From assembly GCF_000143415.4 (NCBI RefSeq), contig NW_003314292.1, positions 319,178 through 383,177 on the forward strand: a stretch of 64,000 nt of DNA. Direction: 5' to 3'. A program made the translations under genes and the position numbers. Below the pieces are notes generated by a model. That model was not told where the DNA came from, made no database searches, and saw only the letters and a program-made list of their open reading frames with translations. Source of the DNA: Selaginella moellendorffii (taxonomy: Eukaryota; Streptophyta; Lycopodiopsida; Selaginellales; Selaginellaceae). The first letter of the stretch is position 1. Each line of letters opens with the position of its first letter. Positions 1-9,929 of this stretch are shown one piece after another.

Positions 1-59
1 TGTATGTGATCATGGAATTAGATTTAGATATACTATTATTATGGTGTAACCAACCAATG

Positions 60-460
60 CGAACGACTTAAAAGACGATCTATGGGGTTCAAATATAAAG
101 GGAAAAAGCCCATGAATAAAAGTGCACTTTATTTTCTAATCAATTAAGTGTTTTGGGATACTTGAAGTTATTAGGTTTGAATAATACTTGGTTGAGTGAC
201 TTTCTAGAAAGTCCAAATTTAGATGTTTATATTTGGTATCGAAATGGTCTCAAGTTTGACTCTATTGGTTAATTAAAGAATTGCACTACATATTGATTTA
301 CATTTGGTAGGTCTAGTGTACTCTAGCTGAGTTCGACCCAAGGGGTAAGGTGTCAAGAGAGCAGGGCTCTCAAGAGAGCTAAGGCTCTTAACTTCCATTC
401 ATAAGGGTGTGAATTTGTAAAAAAATGTGCTATATTATAAGTAACTAAAAAGAACGACTT
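60..460 (+). repeat. Dispersed repeat family, copy A
   Basis: Non-coding repeat. It shares ordered blocks with 2190-2330 (+), 20560-20880 (+) and, inverted, 63770-63990. Recognisable blocks are a GAACGACTTAA box, TTCAAATATAAAGGGAAA, ATGAATAAAAGTGCAC, and ATCAATTAAG followed by TTTTGGGATACTT. A second block (about 255-400) reads like TTGCACTACATATTGA followed by CCAAGGGGTAAG, and the GTAACTAAAAAGAACGACTT box recurs at about 440, as if a second unit began there. Such copies on both strands suggest the ends of a large unidentified retroelement. I see no open frame in it. Confidence 0.6.
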
Positions 461-469
461 AACATACAT

Positions 470-1440
470 GTAAGTGACTAAATTTTCCATTCTACTTTAG
501 TCACTTAACCACACCTCTGACCACTTGGAGGAGTCTCATTCACAACCTCCTTAAGTCCAATTTAGGACTTGGGACTTGCTAGTCCCGAGAATGGCATCCA
601 TGCCATTCATCCCTTGCACTTGGTCTAAGTGCTCCATGTGTTCAGTCCCAAGACCGACACCCAAAGGTACCACTTACATATCAGCTTGTTATGCTAAGGC
701 CATGCCCATTCACCTTTGCCACACTGGTTGTCCAATACCATTTGCATCACAATCCCGTCTCTCCAAGATTGGGCTGTCCGTCCACGAGTGGTCATCCCAG
801 ATCCACTCCTCAGCATCCTTAGGATGCCCACAGACATGGGGAATAGCCTTCCCCAATATCCCTTTGTTAGTTCCTGCCAGGTCCCTTTTCGTCCATGGAT
901 GTTCACCAACACTGCCACTAGATCAAGGCTCGCAGGCCCGGCCACTAAGTCCCATTGTCCTCTGGGACTTCCTCACCATGTGACCGTATCCGTAGTCACT
1001 ACACTAGAGGACTGCTCCTCCTCCTTTCCCCCATTTGGGACTTTAGGACAACATTTCGGAACACCGTGGCCCTACGCAAGCCCCGTGGGTACTCTCCCCA
1101 CCTTCCGCCTTTAGGTGCTCTAGCCATGGGCTTAGAGCGAGGTTCCATTGAGCCACACCAGGTATCCAAGTAGGTAGTGCCACCCACACTTGGATTGGGA
1201 GCATTGGCCAGTCGATCTCCTGGGGGAACTAAAGCTGGCTTTTGAACACTTCACCAAGCTACCCCACTTGTTGGTCCGTATTCACTCTAGTCTTGGACTT
1301 CCCAGTGGTCAGTTCATCACCCAACACTGGGTCTGGCCTTCCTGGGCCAAACTGGCCTTTCCTGGTCAAATTGGCTCCATTGCAGTCCTCCCCCTTACTA
1401 TACTTTTGGAGCTCACCAAACCCCCCAGGGTCTAGGAGAC
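470..1440. other. Gene-free stretch, no recognisable coding content
   Basis: Moderately GC-rich sequence with several open frames of 60-135 codons on both strands. None shows a domain I recognise or a coherent splice structure. The 3' end (1420-1460) is related to 21340-21400 in the opposite orientation, so it probably belongs to the same repeat as the adjacent minisatellite. Confidence 0.4.
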
Positions 1441-1447
1441 GAACGCT

Positions 1448-1970
1448 TTAGGCTTTCACCCTCTCAGACTCGAACTCGGACTCAGACTCGGACTCGGACT
1501 CGGACTCGGACTCGGGCTCGAGTTTGGGCTTGGGCTTGGTCTCAGTCTCGGCCTTGGCCTCGGTCTCAGTCTCGGCCTTGGCCTCGGTCTCAGTCTCGGT
1601 CCCGGTCTCGGTCTCGGTCTCAGTCTCGACCTCGGACTCCATCTCAGGTCCTTCTTGGACTCTGTCTCGGTCCATCTCGGACTCCATCTCAGGTCCATCT
1701 CAGACTCTGTCTCGGTCCATCTCGGACTCCATCTCGGGTCCATCTCGGACTCCATCTTAGACTCCATCTCGGGTCCATCTCGGACTCCATCTCGGGTCCA
1801 TCTCGGACTCCATCTCAGATCCATCTCGGACTCCATCTTGGACTCCATCTCGGGTCCATCTTGGACTCCATCTCGGGTTTATCTTGGACTCCATCTCGGG
1901 TCCTTCTTGGACTCCATCTCGGACTCCACCTCGGGTCCATCTCGGACTCCATCTCGGACTCTTCCATGTG
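1448..1970 (-). repeat. Minisatellite of CTCGGA / TCCATCTCGGAC units
   Basis: A tandem array of about 520 bp. The proximal part (about 1465-1640) is built from CTCGGACT- and CTCGGTCTCAGT-like 6-12-mers. The distal part (about 1640-1960) is built from 12-mers such as TCCATCTCGGAC and TCCATCTCGGGT. Because units are multiples of three, open frames run through it on both strands (minus strand rich in Met, Glu, Ser, Asp, Arg, Trp). They are compositional by-products, not genes. A degraded, oppositely oriented relative lies at about 21290-21400. Confidence 0.85.
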
Positions 1971-2189
1971 TCGTGTGTTAGTCCTTTTTGGGTTCCTTTT
2001 TAGAGCCTCGTTTATTGCTCCCTTCGTGCTCATTCCTCGAGCACTTTGTTGGGAGTTCCACTCCCGCTCTCGACCTATCAAGTCGGAGCTTTTAGTCCAA
2101 ACGTGTTATGCTCATTTGGCTTTCGCTTCAGCCACTACCACGTGGCACCCTTCCGGCTCTACTTTGGGGCCTAGGGATTTTGTGTCTCA

Positions 2190-2330
2190 CAATACGATCC
2201 ATAGGGTTTAAACAAAAAGGGAAAGGGCCTATGAATAGGAGTTCACCCTTTTTTCCAATCAATTAAGGGTTTTGGGATACTTAGGGTTAAGTGTTCTTTG
2301 GGTGTGGCTTGCTTAGTATCACACTTCTAT
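2190..2330 (+). repeat. Dispersed repeat family, copy B (partial)
   Basis: It carries the blocks AAAAAGGGAAAGGGCC, ATGAATAGGAGTTCACCC, CCAATCAATTAAGGGTTTTG and GGATACTTAGGGTTAAG, in the same order as copy A at 90-190. It lies directly after the minisatellite and its GC-richer flank, so minisatellite and repeat probably form one transposable unit. Non-coding. Confidence 0.6.
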
Positions 2331-3353
2331 AGAGGAATTGAACCCTAACAAGACAAGAAAATTTCTAAGTGTTGAAATCTTTTTCAAAACTATATAATAT
2401 AGAATTAAACTATAAAGTAGTTTTAGAAATATCATCTTTTAAACTATATAACAACTATTATAAATAATATTATATCTACTAAACTATACTATTTCTTTTA
2501 AATGATAATAAAAAGTATATATTAATATAGTTTATTTATATCTCTTATGCTATCACAACTAACCTTAGCAATAATCAACACATATAACATGAATGCTATA
2601 AGGGCCAACAAACATTCTTTATATACTAACTATAGTAGAAGAAAATTTGAATAAATCCTAATCAACAATTCTAAAAAACTAGAGTTGCTTAAATAACTAA
2701 TATCTCAAAACCCAATAAATCAATCCAAAGCAAGTCACAAAAATAGCAGTTAACAAGTTTTAAGTTAGAACACCAATGTTTTCCAAATTAGGTTCATATA
2801 GAAACCACAAAAGTAAGAGATATAAAATTAAACCATCTTAAGAAAATTGAATAATAAGTATATTACCAAATAAACTCAATAATAAATTTAACTTATAAAT
2901 ATTTTAGATATCATGCTAAGTAACTTACAAAAGATAGGTCAAACTACACAAATTGTAAATGTATAATCTAAAAGAACTAATCTCCCAATTTACATAAGAA
3001 ACCCTAATTTAAAACTATATACAATTATTTTATATTATTTTGAATAAATTAAAAAAAAAAATTTAAAAGAAGGATTTGAATGGGTTAAATACCATATATC
3101 ATAAACTATATTACAATTTAAATAAAAGAAATTTATATAAAAATTACTATATATGAAATTATATTTGACTACTACATATACTTACTATATAACATAAATT
3201 AGAACTATGAGTGCTCATGATATAGAAATAAGTATATTAATTCGGTTTAGACCCTTACTTATATACAAGAATGGATGGATCAAATTCAATCCCAAATGGA
3301 TGGTCTATATGGTATAATACTATAATTAGTGTTTTACCTAGCCAGGGTAATAC
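2331..3353. other. AT-rich gene-free stretch
   Basis: About 1 kb of very AT-rich sequence with many A and T runs and no open frame of note. No gene, RNA or structured repeat is visible. It ends at the ATATA target duplication of the gypsy element. Confidence 0.5.
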
Positions 3354-3358
3354 ATATA
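3354..3358 (+). repeat. Target-site duplication, left copy
   Basis: ATATA directly before the 5' LTR matches ATATA at 8947-8951 directly after the 3' LTR. Five bp is the usual duplication length for Ty3/gypsy integrases. The match is in AT-rich sequence, so chance identity is possible. Confidence 0.6.
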
Positions 3359-3602
3359 TGTTAGGAATTCCCCAATTCATACCACATTCCTGAATCTCGC
3401 TAGATTCCTAACCTACAGACCATATTCCTGATTCTCAAGATACTTCCCTATTCTTGACTCTCGAGACACTTCCCTATTCCTGACTCTTTGATTTCCTATA
3501 TGATTCTTGAGTCTCGAGCCACATTCCTGATGATGATGTGGTGCCTCCTCGACCTGAGTTATTATTTTGATCCAAGAGTGGTGGAGCTTCATCAACCTAT
3601 AG

Positions 3603-3610
3603 TATATATA
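3603..3610 (+). promoter_or_regulatory. LTR TATA box
   Basis: TATATATA inside the stretch CTATAGTATATATAGG, identical in the 3' LTR. The first base of the self-complementary segment (3633) is 30 bp downstream of the first base of the TATA box. That is the spacing expected of a pol II transcription start, so it supports an RNA 5' end at or near 3633. Confidence 0.7.
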
Positions 3611-3632
3611 GGTTAGCCTTGTTCCATTTCTC

Positions 3633-3647
3633 CACAATCTGAATCAA
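3633..3647 (+). other. Putative self-primer (RNA 5' end)
   Basis: CACAATCTGAATCAA, located 30 bp after the TATA box, is the exact reverse complement of 3739-3753, which lies 2 bp inside the 5' LTR boundary. In the fission yeast Tf1 element the 5' end of the element RNA folds back on the site next to the LTR and primes minus-strand synthesis. The geometry here is the same. In the 3' LTR the equivalent segment has two C-to-T changes. Confidence 0.7.
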
Positions 3648-3738
3648 CACCAGTCTAAGGCATTTTCTTCATTTCCACTAGCTTTTCTCTTTGTCTTCTA
3701 TATTTTCTAGTCTTGATCTTGTTGGGGGTCTTGACAGT

Positions 3739-3753
3739 TTGATTCAGATTGTG
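3739..3753 (+). other. Putative primer-binding site (self-primed)
   Basis: TTGATTCAGATTGTG, starting 3 nt after the 5' LTR ends at 3736. I see no obvious initiator-Met-tRNA complement at this place (plant elements usually show a TGG-start motif such as TGGTATCAGA). The only strong partner visible is the LTR segment 3633-3647, with 15 of 15 bases paired. Confidence 0.7.
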
Positions 3754-3830
3754 TTTTCCTTTTTGCTTTAACTCTTTTTGATTGTTTGACTGCCTTTGCC
3801 TTTTCCCCCCTTTTTCTTTCTTCTTTGCCA

Positions 3831-4802
3831 ATGGAGTCTCCAAGCCATCCTGATTTCTTTGCCAAAGTCCTTGCAAAAATCCAATCTGAGAATACCGAGC
3901 TGAAGGCAACCCTTCTTCGCATGCAGTAGGAGCTTGCTTCACTTTCGGCTCAAGGATCTAGCAAAGTTCCTGAACCGAAGGTGAGTTTCCTGGTGAAATT
4001 TTTAGGCAAGCATTCGGAGCTTCGCGAATTCTTGAACCAGATGGAGTTGATCTTTGCACTTCAACATCGGCAGTTCCCCACTCCTGAGTCTCAAATCGGT
4101 GCAATCGGGACGTTGCTCGAAGGTGCAGCTTTGTCATGGTTTTCTCTTCTCTTGGAGAAGAGCATGAAAGGGGTCGTGGTTCCAGAGCTAATGGATCTTC
4201 AATTGTTCAAAGAGAAGCTCGAAGCATGTTTTGGCGAGACGGATCGGGTTCGAGCTGCCACCACAAAGATGAGACGTCTCTCTTAGGGGTCTCGTCCTGC
4301 CTCGATCTATGCTGCAGAGTTCCAACTCCTTGCCTTGGACACTCAATAGGATGAGCGGGCCTTGATTGATTAATTTCGTTTTAGCCTCAACAATGGTGTC
4401 AAGGATTTGTTGCTCACCATGGAGGATCCCACGGACCTATCGGACGCCATCAACAAAGCTGTTTGATGCGACAATAGTCTCTTTGAACGTCGTCAGGAAA
4501 ATCACCGCGCCTCTGTTTTCCTGTCCCAGACTCAGGAATCCTAGCTTGAGTCTTCGGGGCATACTCCTGAACCTACTACTCCGGGCCCGATGAATATTTC
4601 TGGTACTCCCTGACTCATCAGAGGGAAGTTGAGTTCTACTGAGAAGCAACGTCAAATATCTCATAATCTTTGCCTCTGCTGTGCTGATCCTAATCACAAA
4701 GCAGCTATGTGTCCCAAGAACCCTCCCCAACTGCTCGAGTTCACTCTGCCTCAAGGTCCACCTCTATTGCAGTCGAGAAACGACCCTGTCCAAACAGAGT
4801 AG
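3831..4802 (+). pseudogene. gag of the chromovirus (broken)
   Basis: The frame opens with an ATG at 3831 and continues to a stop at 4800. It encodes a capsid-like region (the WFSLLLEKS segment near 4136) and a zinc knuckle of the form CX2CX4HX4C at about 4675-4720. Internal stops lie at 3927, 4284, 4347, 4371, 4464, 4542 and 4611. Each is one C-to-T change away from CAG, CAA or CGA. The pol frame begins in the overlapping -1 frame. A natural -1 shift or an old indel could explain this, and I cannot tell which. Confidence 0.85.
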
Positions 4803-7800
4803 GAGCGGTCTGTTTGGACTCCCCGAATAAAAGTCACTTTTCTTCTTTATCAAGCTCCTCACCACCTTTCATCAAAGCCACCACCAATTCCCCCAACTTT
4901 CGCATCCTATATCTTCTTTCTTTCACCGAACAATCAGGACTCAAGGCTCTGGCACTACTAGACTCGAGTGCAACTTCCTGCTTCATGGACATGGACTTTG
5001 CTGCCCGACATTACGTTCCTCTTTCTCCTATCATACGGGATTTGAGGGTTGAAGGCATCAGCGGGCATTTTGTGTCTCCATCTTCTGGACTTAGGGAAAT
5101 GTTGCCCATTCGAGTACACATTGGGTCCACCGTCACCGATATCACCTTCAACATCATTAACAGTAAGTCCTCCTCTGTGGTGCTCGGCCTTCCTTGGTTT
5201 CAAGTACACCAGCCTCAGATCTGTTGGAAGGAATTACAGCTCATCTCTCCCATGTCACCATCTCCCACAGCTTCCCCTATTGTTCATCGAGTCTGAATCA
5301 AGAAAAGTTCCCTAAACTCAAATCGGGGTTCTGTTCCTGACTTTATGAAGTTTCCACCATTTTCTTTTCCCTCTCTTCCATCTTACATTAGACAGTATCC
5401 TCGTCTCATCATTCCATTTAGTCGTACACCTCCTCTTATCTCCACAATCACTATGAAAGAACTCCTTCATGAAGAACCTATTTTCCTTTTTGCTTTGCAT
5501 GTTTCTTCTGTCAGTCATCCTGAGAAGTATCATGATTTTGGGGATATATTTGACAAGAAAAAAGCTAGTGTACTGCCTATTCATTGGCCTTATGACTGTC
5601 CCATTGATTTATAGGAAGGAGCATCACCTCCGTGGGGGCCTATCTACGGGTTATCCCCGTCCGAGCTTAAGGCCCTTAAAGACTACGTGGATGAGAACCT
5701 TGCCTCGGGGTACATTCAGCATTCGCAGTCCCCGGCTGAAGCACCTGTCTTCTTTGTCAAGAAGAAGGATGGGAGATTGTGGCTAGTCATTGACTACCGA
5801 GGTTTGAACAAGGTGACTGTTCGGAACCGTTATTCGCTGCCTCTGATCTCAGACTTATTGGAATGCCTCGGCGGTGCCCGCTTCTTTACCAAAATCGACC
5901 TCCATGGAGCATACAACCTGATCCGGATCCAGCTTGGCGATGAATGGAAGACTGCATTCTGAACCCACTATGGCCACTTCGAGTACACTATCATGCCATT
6001 TGGCTTGACAAATGCTCCAGCAGTTTTCCAACACATGGCGAACAACGTCTTTCAGGAGTTTCTTGATCAGATGGTGATCGTCTACCTCGATGACATCCTC
6101 ATCTACTCAAAAACTCAAGAGGAGCACGACGAGCATGTGCGCAAGGTGCTGGCGAAGTTGTGGGAACACGACCTATACGTGAAGCTTGAGAAATGTTCCT
6201 TCGATCAGGAGTCTGTGGAGTTCCTTGAGTACATTGTCACTCCTGAGGGTATCATGATGGATCCTACCAAAGTCAAGACTATTCTCAAATGGGAGCCTCC
6301 ACGATCAATGTCGGACGTTTAGGTTTTTCTTGGCTTCCCCAACTTCTACCGCAAATTCATTGATTGCTACTCTGACATTGTCCTTCCTCTCATGCATCTC
6401 ACTCGCAAGGATGTTCCCTTCTCTTGGTCTGTTGCTGCCCAGCAGGCCTTCAACACACTCAAGGTGGCCTTTAGTTTTGCTCCCGTCTTGATCGACACTG
6501 ATCCCTCACAACTTTTCTTTATCGAGGCTGATGCCTCCGACTTTGCCATCGGTGTTGTGCTATCTCAACTCAGAGTGGATCAGGAATTTCATCCGGTTGC
6601 TTTCCATTCTCAAAAATTCCAGCCTGCGGAGATCAATTATGAAATCCATGACAAGGAGCTCCTTGCCATCATAGGTTCCTTTGGAGAATGGCGTCGTTTC
6701 TTGGAGGGGGCAAGCCATCAAACAACGGTCTGGACGGATCACAAAAATCTGGAATACTTTGCCACTTCCCGAGTTTTGAGCTGTTGTTAGGCAAAGTGGA
6801 CACAATTCCTGAGTTGGTTTGACTTTGTTATCAAATACAGACCTGGAAAGCTTCAAAGCCTTCTTGATGCTCTTTCAAGGCACTCCTATCTCAGTCTCAG
6901 GCTTGGTAATCCTGCCTTCGATCAATAGGATCAGGTTATCCTCGGTCCTGATCAGCTTCAAGTTATGGCAATTTCCCTAGCCCCTTAGGACTCCTCCTTG
7001 ATGGATGCAATCAGAAATGATCTCCAATCCGACGACCTCGCCAGCGACATTTTCCCCCATCTTCAGGCTGGACACCCAGTGACTCCCGACTGCCAGCAAT
7101 TTGATGAGTTCGAGTTCTTAGATGGCTTGTTGTACCGTGGGGAGCAGCTTTACATTCCTAAAGGTGATGCTCGAAGGCTGGTCTTGATGGCGTGCCACGA
7201 TAGCCCGACTGCTAGTCACTTCAGCATTGCAAAAACCTATGAGCTAGTTGCACAAGACTTTTGGTGGCCTCACATGGATGACTACATCAAAGCTTTTGTT
7301 ACCTCTTGTGACACTTGCGCCTAGAATAAAGTACCTTGCCACTTTCCTTCAAGTTTGCTTCATTCCCTCTCGGTCCCTTTAGGTCCTTGGGAATCCATCT
7401 CCATGGATTTCTTGAGTGATCTTCCGAGTTCTGGAGGCTTCAACAGCATTTTAGTCGTGGTGGATCGCTTCACAAAGATGGCACACTTCCTGCCGTGTAC
7501 CAAGGAGTTTTCGAGCGAGGACATGGCAAAACTAGTATTCAGGGAAATTTTCCGACCTCATGGGATTCTTGCTGATGTGGTTTCGGATTGGGGACCTTAG
7601 TTCATCTCTCATTTCTGGCAATGGTTCTTGCAGCTGTTTGGAGTGAAGGCCAACCTTTCTTCGGTGTATCATCCTCAAACTGATGGACAATCCGAGTGAA
7701 AAATTCAGAGGTTGGAACAATTCCTAAGGTGCTTCATCAACTATCATCAGGATGACTGGTTTGATATCCTTCCCCTTGCTGAGTTCTCCTATAACAATTC

Positions 7801-8548
7801 TGTTCACTCCTCCCTTTAAGTTTCCCCCTTCTTTGCAAACTCTAGCCGAAATCCCCAATTCAATCTCTCACTTCCTTCTCTATTCGAATCCTTTCGTTCA
7901 AATCCCCACTTTGAGGCATTTGTCTCCAACCTCCAGGAAATCCACAATTCCATCTCCTTCCACCTCCATCGTGCTCAGGAATCTCATAAAACATTTGCCA
8001 ATATCCATCGTCAGGATTGTCCCCCTTACAATATTGGGAATAAAATCTGGCTCCTCAGGCGAAATATCTCCACCACCAGACTATGTCCCAAACTCGATTT
8101 CAAATGCCTCGGTCCTTTCCCTATCACTGCCATCATTAATCCTGCCACTTATCGCCTTACACTTCCCTCCTCATATCAAATTCACCCCGTTTTTCACTCC
8201 TCTCTCTTTGAGCCTTATATTCCTAGTCCTATTCCAAATCGGGTCATTCCTCCGCCTCCACCAGTGCAACTCAAGGATGGGTGTGAGTATGAGGTTCAGG
8301 ACATCCTTGATTCCAAGATCTCACAGTCTAAACTCTACTATCTGGTAGATTGGAAGGGTTATGGACCTAAGGAACGCACTTAGGAACCTGCAGACAACCT
8401 GATTCATTCTCCTGACCTTGTTCAGGACTTTCACCGCCGCTATTTTTCTCGTCCCAATCTTCATTCTTTTTCTCCATCTCCTGTCCCTCGCTGCCCATCT
8501 CATCCTCCTCTTCGTTCTCATTCACATCCTCGTTCCACTTGTTCTTGA
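4709..8548 (+). pseudogene. pol of the chromovirus (broken)
   Basis: One reading frame runs from about 4709 to a natural TGA at 8546 with no frameshift. Domains in order: aspartic protease with LLDSSAT near 4960; reverse transcriptase with the YLDD box near 6082 and the GLTNAP segment near 6004; RNase H around 6500-6760 (DASDFAIG, WTDHKNLE); integrase with an HHCC zinc region near 7195-7320 and the first catalytic Asp near 7400; a chromodomain near 8310-8440 (YLVDWKGYG). Twelve internal stops occur at 5294, 5612, 5960, 6320, 6788, 6926, 6986, 7322, 7598, 7697, 7817 and 8381. All are single transitions from CAG, CGA, CAA or TGG. Confidence 0.95.
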
Positions 8549-8559
8549 GGAGGGGGTGC
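8549..8559 (+). other. Polypurine tract
   Basis: GGAGGGGGTGC lies between the pol stop (TGA at 8546) and the first base of the 3' LTR (8560). Its purine run is the expected primer for plus-strand DNA synthesis. That pol ends only 11 bp before the LTR is typical of compact chromoviruses. Confidence 0.8.
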
Positions 8560-8946
8560 TGTCAGGAATCCCCCAATTCATACCACATTCTTGAATCTCA
8601 CTAGATTTCTGACCTATAGACCACATTCCTGATTCTCGAGATACTTCCCTATTCTTAACTCTCGAGACACTTCCCTATTCCCGACTCTTTGATTTCCTGT
8701 ACGATTCCTAAGTCTCGAGCCACATTCCTGATGATGACATGGCGCCTCCTCAACCTCAGCTATATTTAGGCCGTCCTTGATCCAAGAGTAGTAGAGCTTC
8801 ATTAACCTATAGTATATATAGGTTAGCCTTGTTCCATTTCTCCATAATTTGAATCAATGCCAGTCTAAGGCTTTTTCTTCGTTTCCACTAGCTTTTCTCT
8901 TTATCTTCTACATTTTCTAGTCTTGATCTTGTTGGGGGTCTTGACA
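8560..8946 (+). repeat. 3' LTR
   Basis: 387 bp, TGTCAGGAATC...GGTCTTGACA, collinear with the 5' LTR. It keeps the TATA box (about 8811-8818). Its copy of the self-primer segment (about 8841-8855) reads CATAATTTGAATCAA, two transitions from the 5' copy. Confidence 0.93.
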
Positions 8947-8951
8947 ATATA

Positions 8952-9925
8952 TATATAGACATATATTTATAATTTTACACTATCCTCCCCTCTGGAAAAT
9001 GAAAAAGTTGATGGCAATAAGTCAGGTGGAATATTCAGAGCTTTCGCTATGCAATTATAAACTAGCACAAGAATTTGAAGCTCTCATAAAACTATCAATA
9101 AAGTTGCTAACAACCATGATTGGAACAAAACCCAAAGCCATGGTATAAGCATCAAGTGAGTATGGAATCTGAATGAACTAATTGCAACTTTGTGTGCAAC
9201 TATAAAATGCTTAAACTAACCTTGAAGTCATAATTTTGAACCAAAGCAAGAAACTTTAAAAAGGATTGTAATCCATGAGATGCCATTGCAACAAATAATA
9301 CTTCCCACGTTTAAGTCTACCTGCTAATAATCCTTCGAGACCACTATTAACTCAAACTTACGACCATAAGTAAAACTTACCTCTTCATCTTTGTCTAGTA
9401 TTATATATAAGAAATTGGATTCACTTCATTTATCCTCCACATCCTCTTTATCCCCTTCTTGAAAGAAAAAGAAGTTTTGAAGTATCAACTCCGTTTAAAC
9501 TTGTTGCACTCGTCCTTACTTTGCCATCTATGTTCGGCCTCACTGTGTTAGGATTGGATGTTCCATTCGGACTCATTATGCTCGTCCTCACTCCCAATCC
9601 ATGTCATTCATCCTTGCTTCACTATTGATTTACTCATCCTCACTCTATCATTAGGGTCAAACTCTTATCTGTCCCCTCTACTCCCTTTGAAGAAAAAAAA
9701 ATTTGAAGTGAAAGGAGAAAACAAGAAAAATTGAGAAAAAACAATTGTGAAAGACAAAAAAGTGGATAAAGAAGCATTAGAAAAGGAATTTCCAGTACCT
9801 GGCAATGCAAAAATAGGGAAATCAAAATAAGGACATATACTCAAATTTTAGAAAATAGAAAACTTTCTATCATAAAATACTTCAGCCATTACAATATAAA
9901 TAAAAGATTCACAAAGATTCAAAAA
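8952..9925. other. AT-rich gene-free stretch
   Basis: It begins with an ATATAT run and then holds low-complexity AT-rich DNA with pyrimidine-rich blocks (9430-9680). One 61-codon open frame on the minus strand (9640-9825) is Leu/Phe/Ser-rich, which is what a purine-rich opposite strand gives by chance. I see no gene here. Confidence 0.4.
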
Positions 9926-9929
9926 TGGA

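Larger units (their letters stand above)
3359..3736 (+). repeat. 5' LTR
   Basis: 378 bp from TGTTAGGAAT to GGTCTTGACA, matching the 3' LTR at 8560-8946 along its whole length. It contains a TATA box at 3603-3610 and a likely RNA start about 30 bp later. By eye, differences between the LTRs are overwhelmingly C/T or G/A, with few transversions and small indels, the same bias as in the coding region. It ends at CA, next to the predicted primer-binding region. Confidence 0.93.
3359..8946 (+). mobile_element. Chromodomain-type Ty3/gypsy LTR retrotransposon (near complete, decayed)
   Basis: A 5.6-kb element bounded by two LTRs that start TGT(T/C)AGGAAT and end GGTCTTGACA (TG...CA). The flanking 5-mers are both ATATA (3354-3358 and 8947-8951), a plausible target duplication, though the surrounding sequence is of low complexity. 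Order inside: predicted primer-binding region, gag with a zinc knuckle, then pol with protease, reverse transcriptase, RNase H, integrase and a C-terminal chromodomain, then a polypurine tract. Pol order RT-RNaseH-IN defines Ty3/gypsy, and the chromodomain defines the chromovirus branch. Nineteen in-frame stops disable it; no frameshift is seen within pol. Confidence 0.95.

Noticed and set aside
1456-1848. 130-codon minus-strand frame (and overlapping frames) rich in Met, Glu, Asp, Arg, Trp and Pro
   Set aside because: It is the translation of the tandem minisatellite; several frames on both strands stay open for the same reason.
1448-1970. Possible CRISPR-like array
   Set aside because: Units are contiguous 6-12-mers with no spacers, in a eukaryotic genome; it is a minisatellite.
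3655-3942. Basic minus-strand frame over the 5' LTR and gag start
   Set aside because: Lys/Gln-rich translation of a pyrimidine-rich leader; opposite to the element's coding strand.
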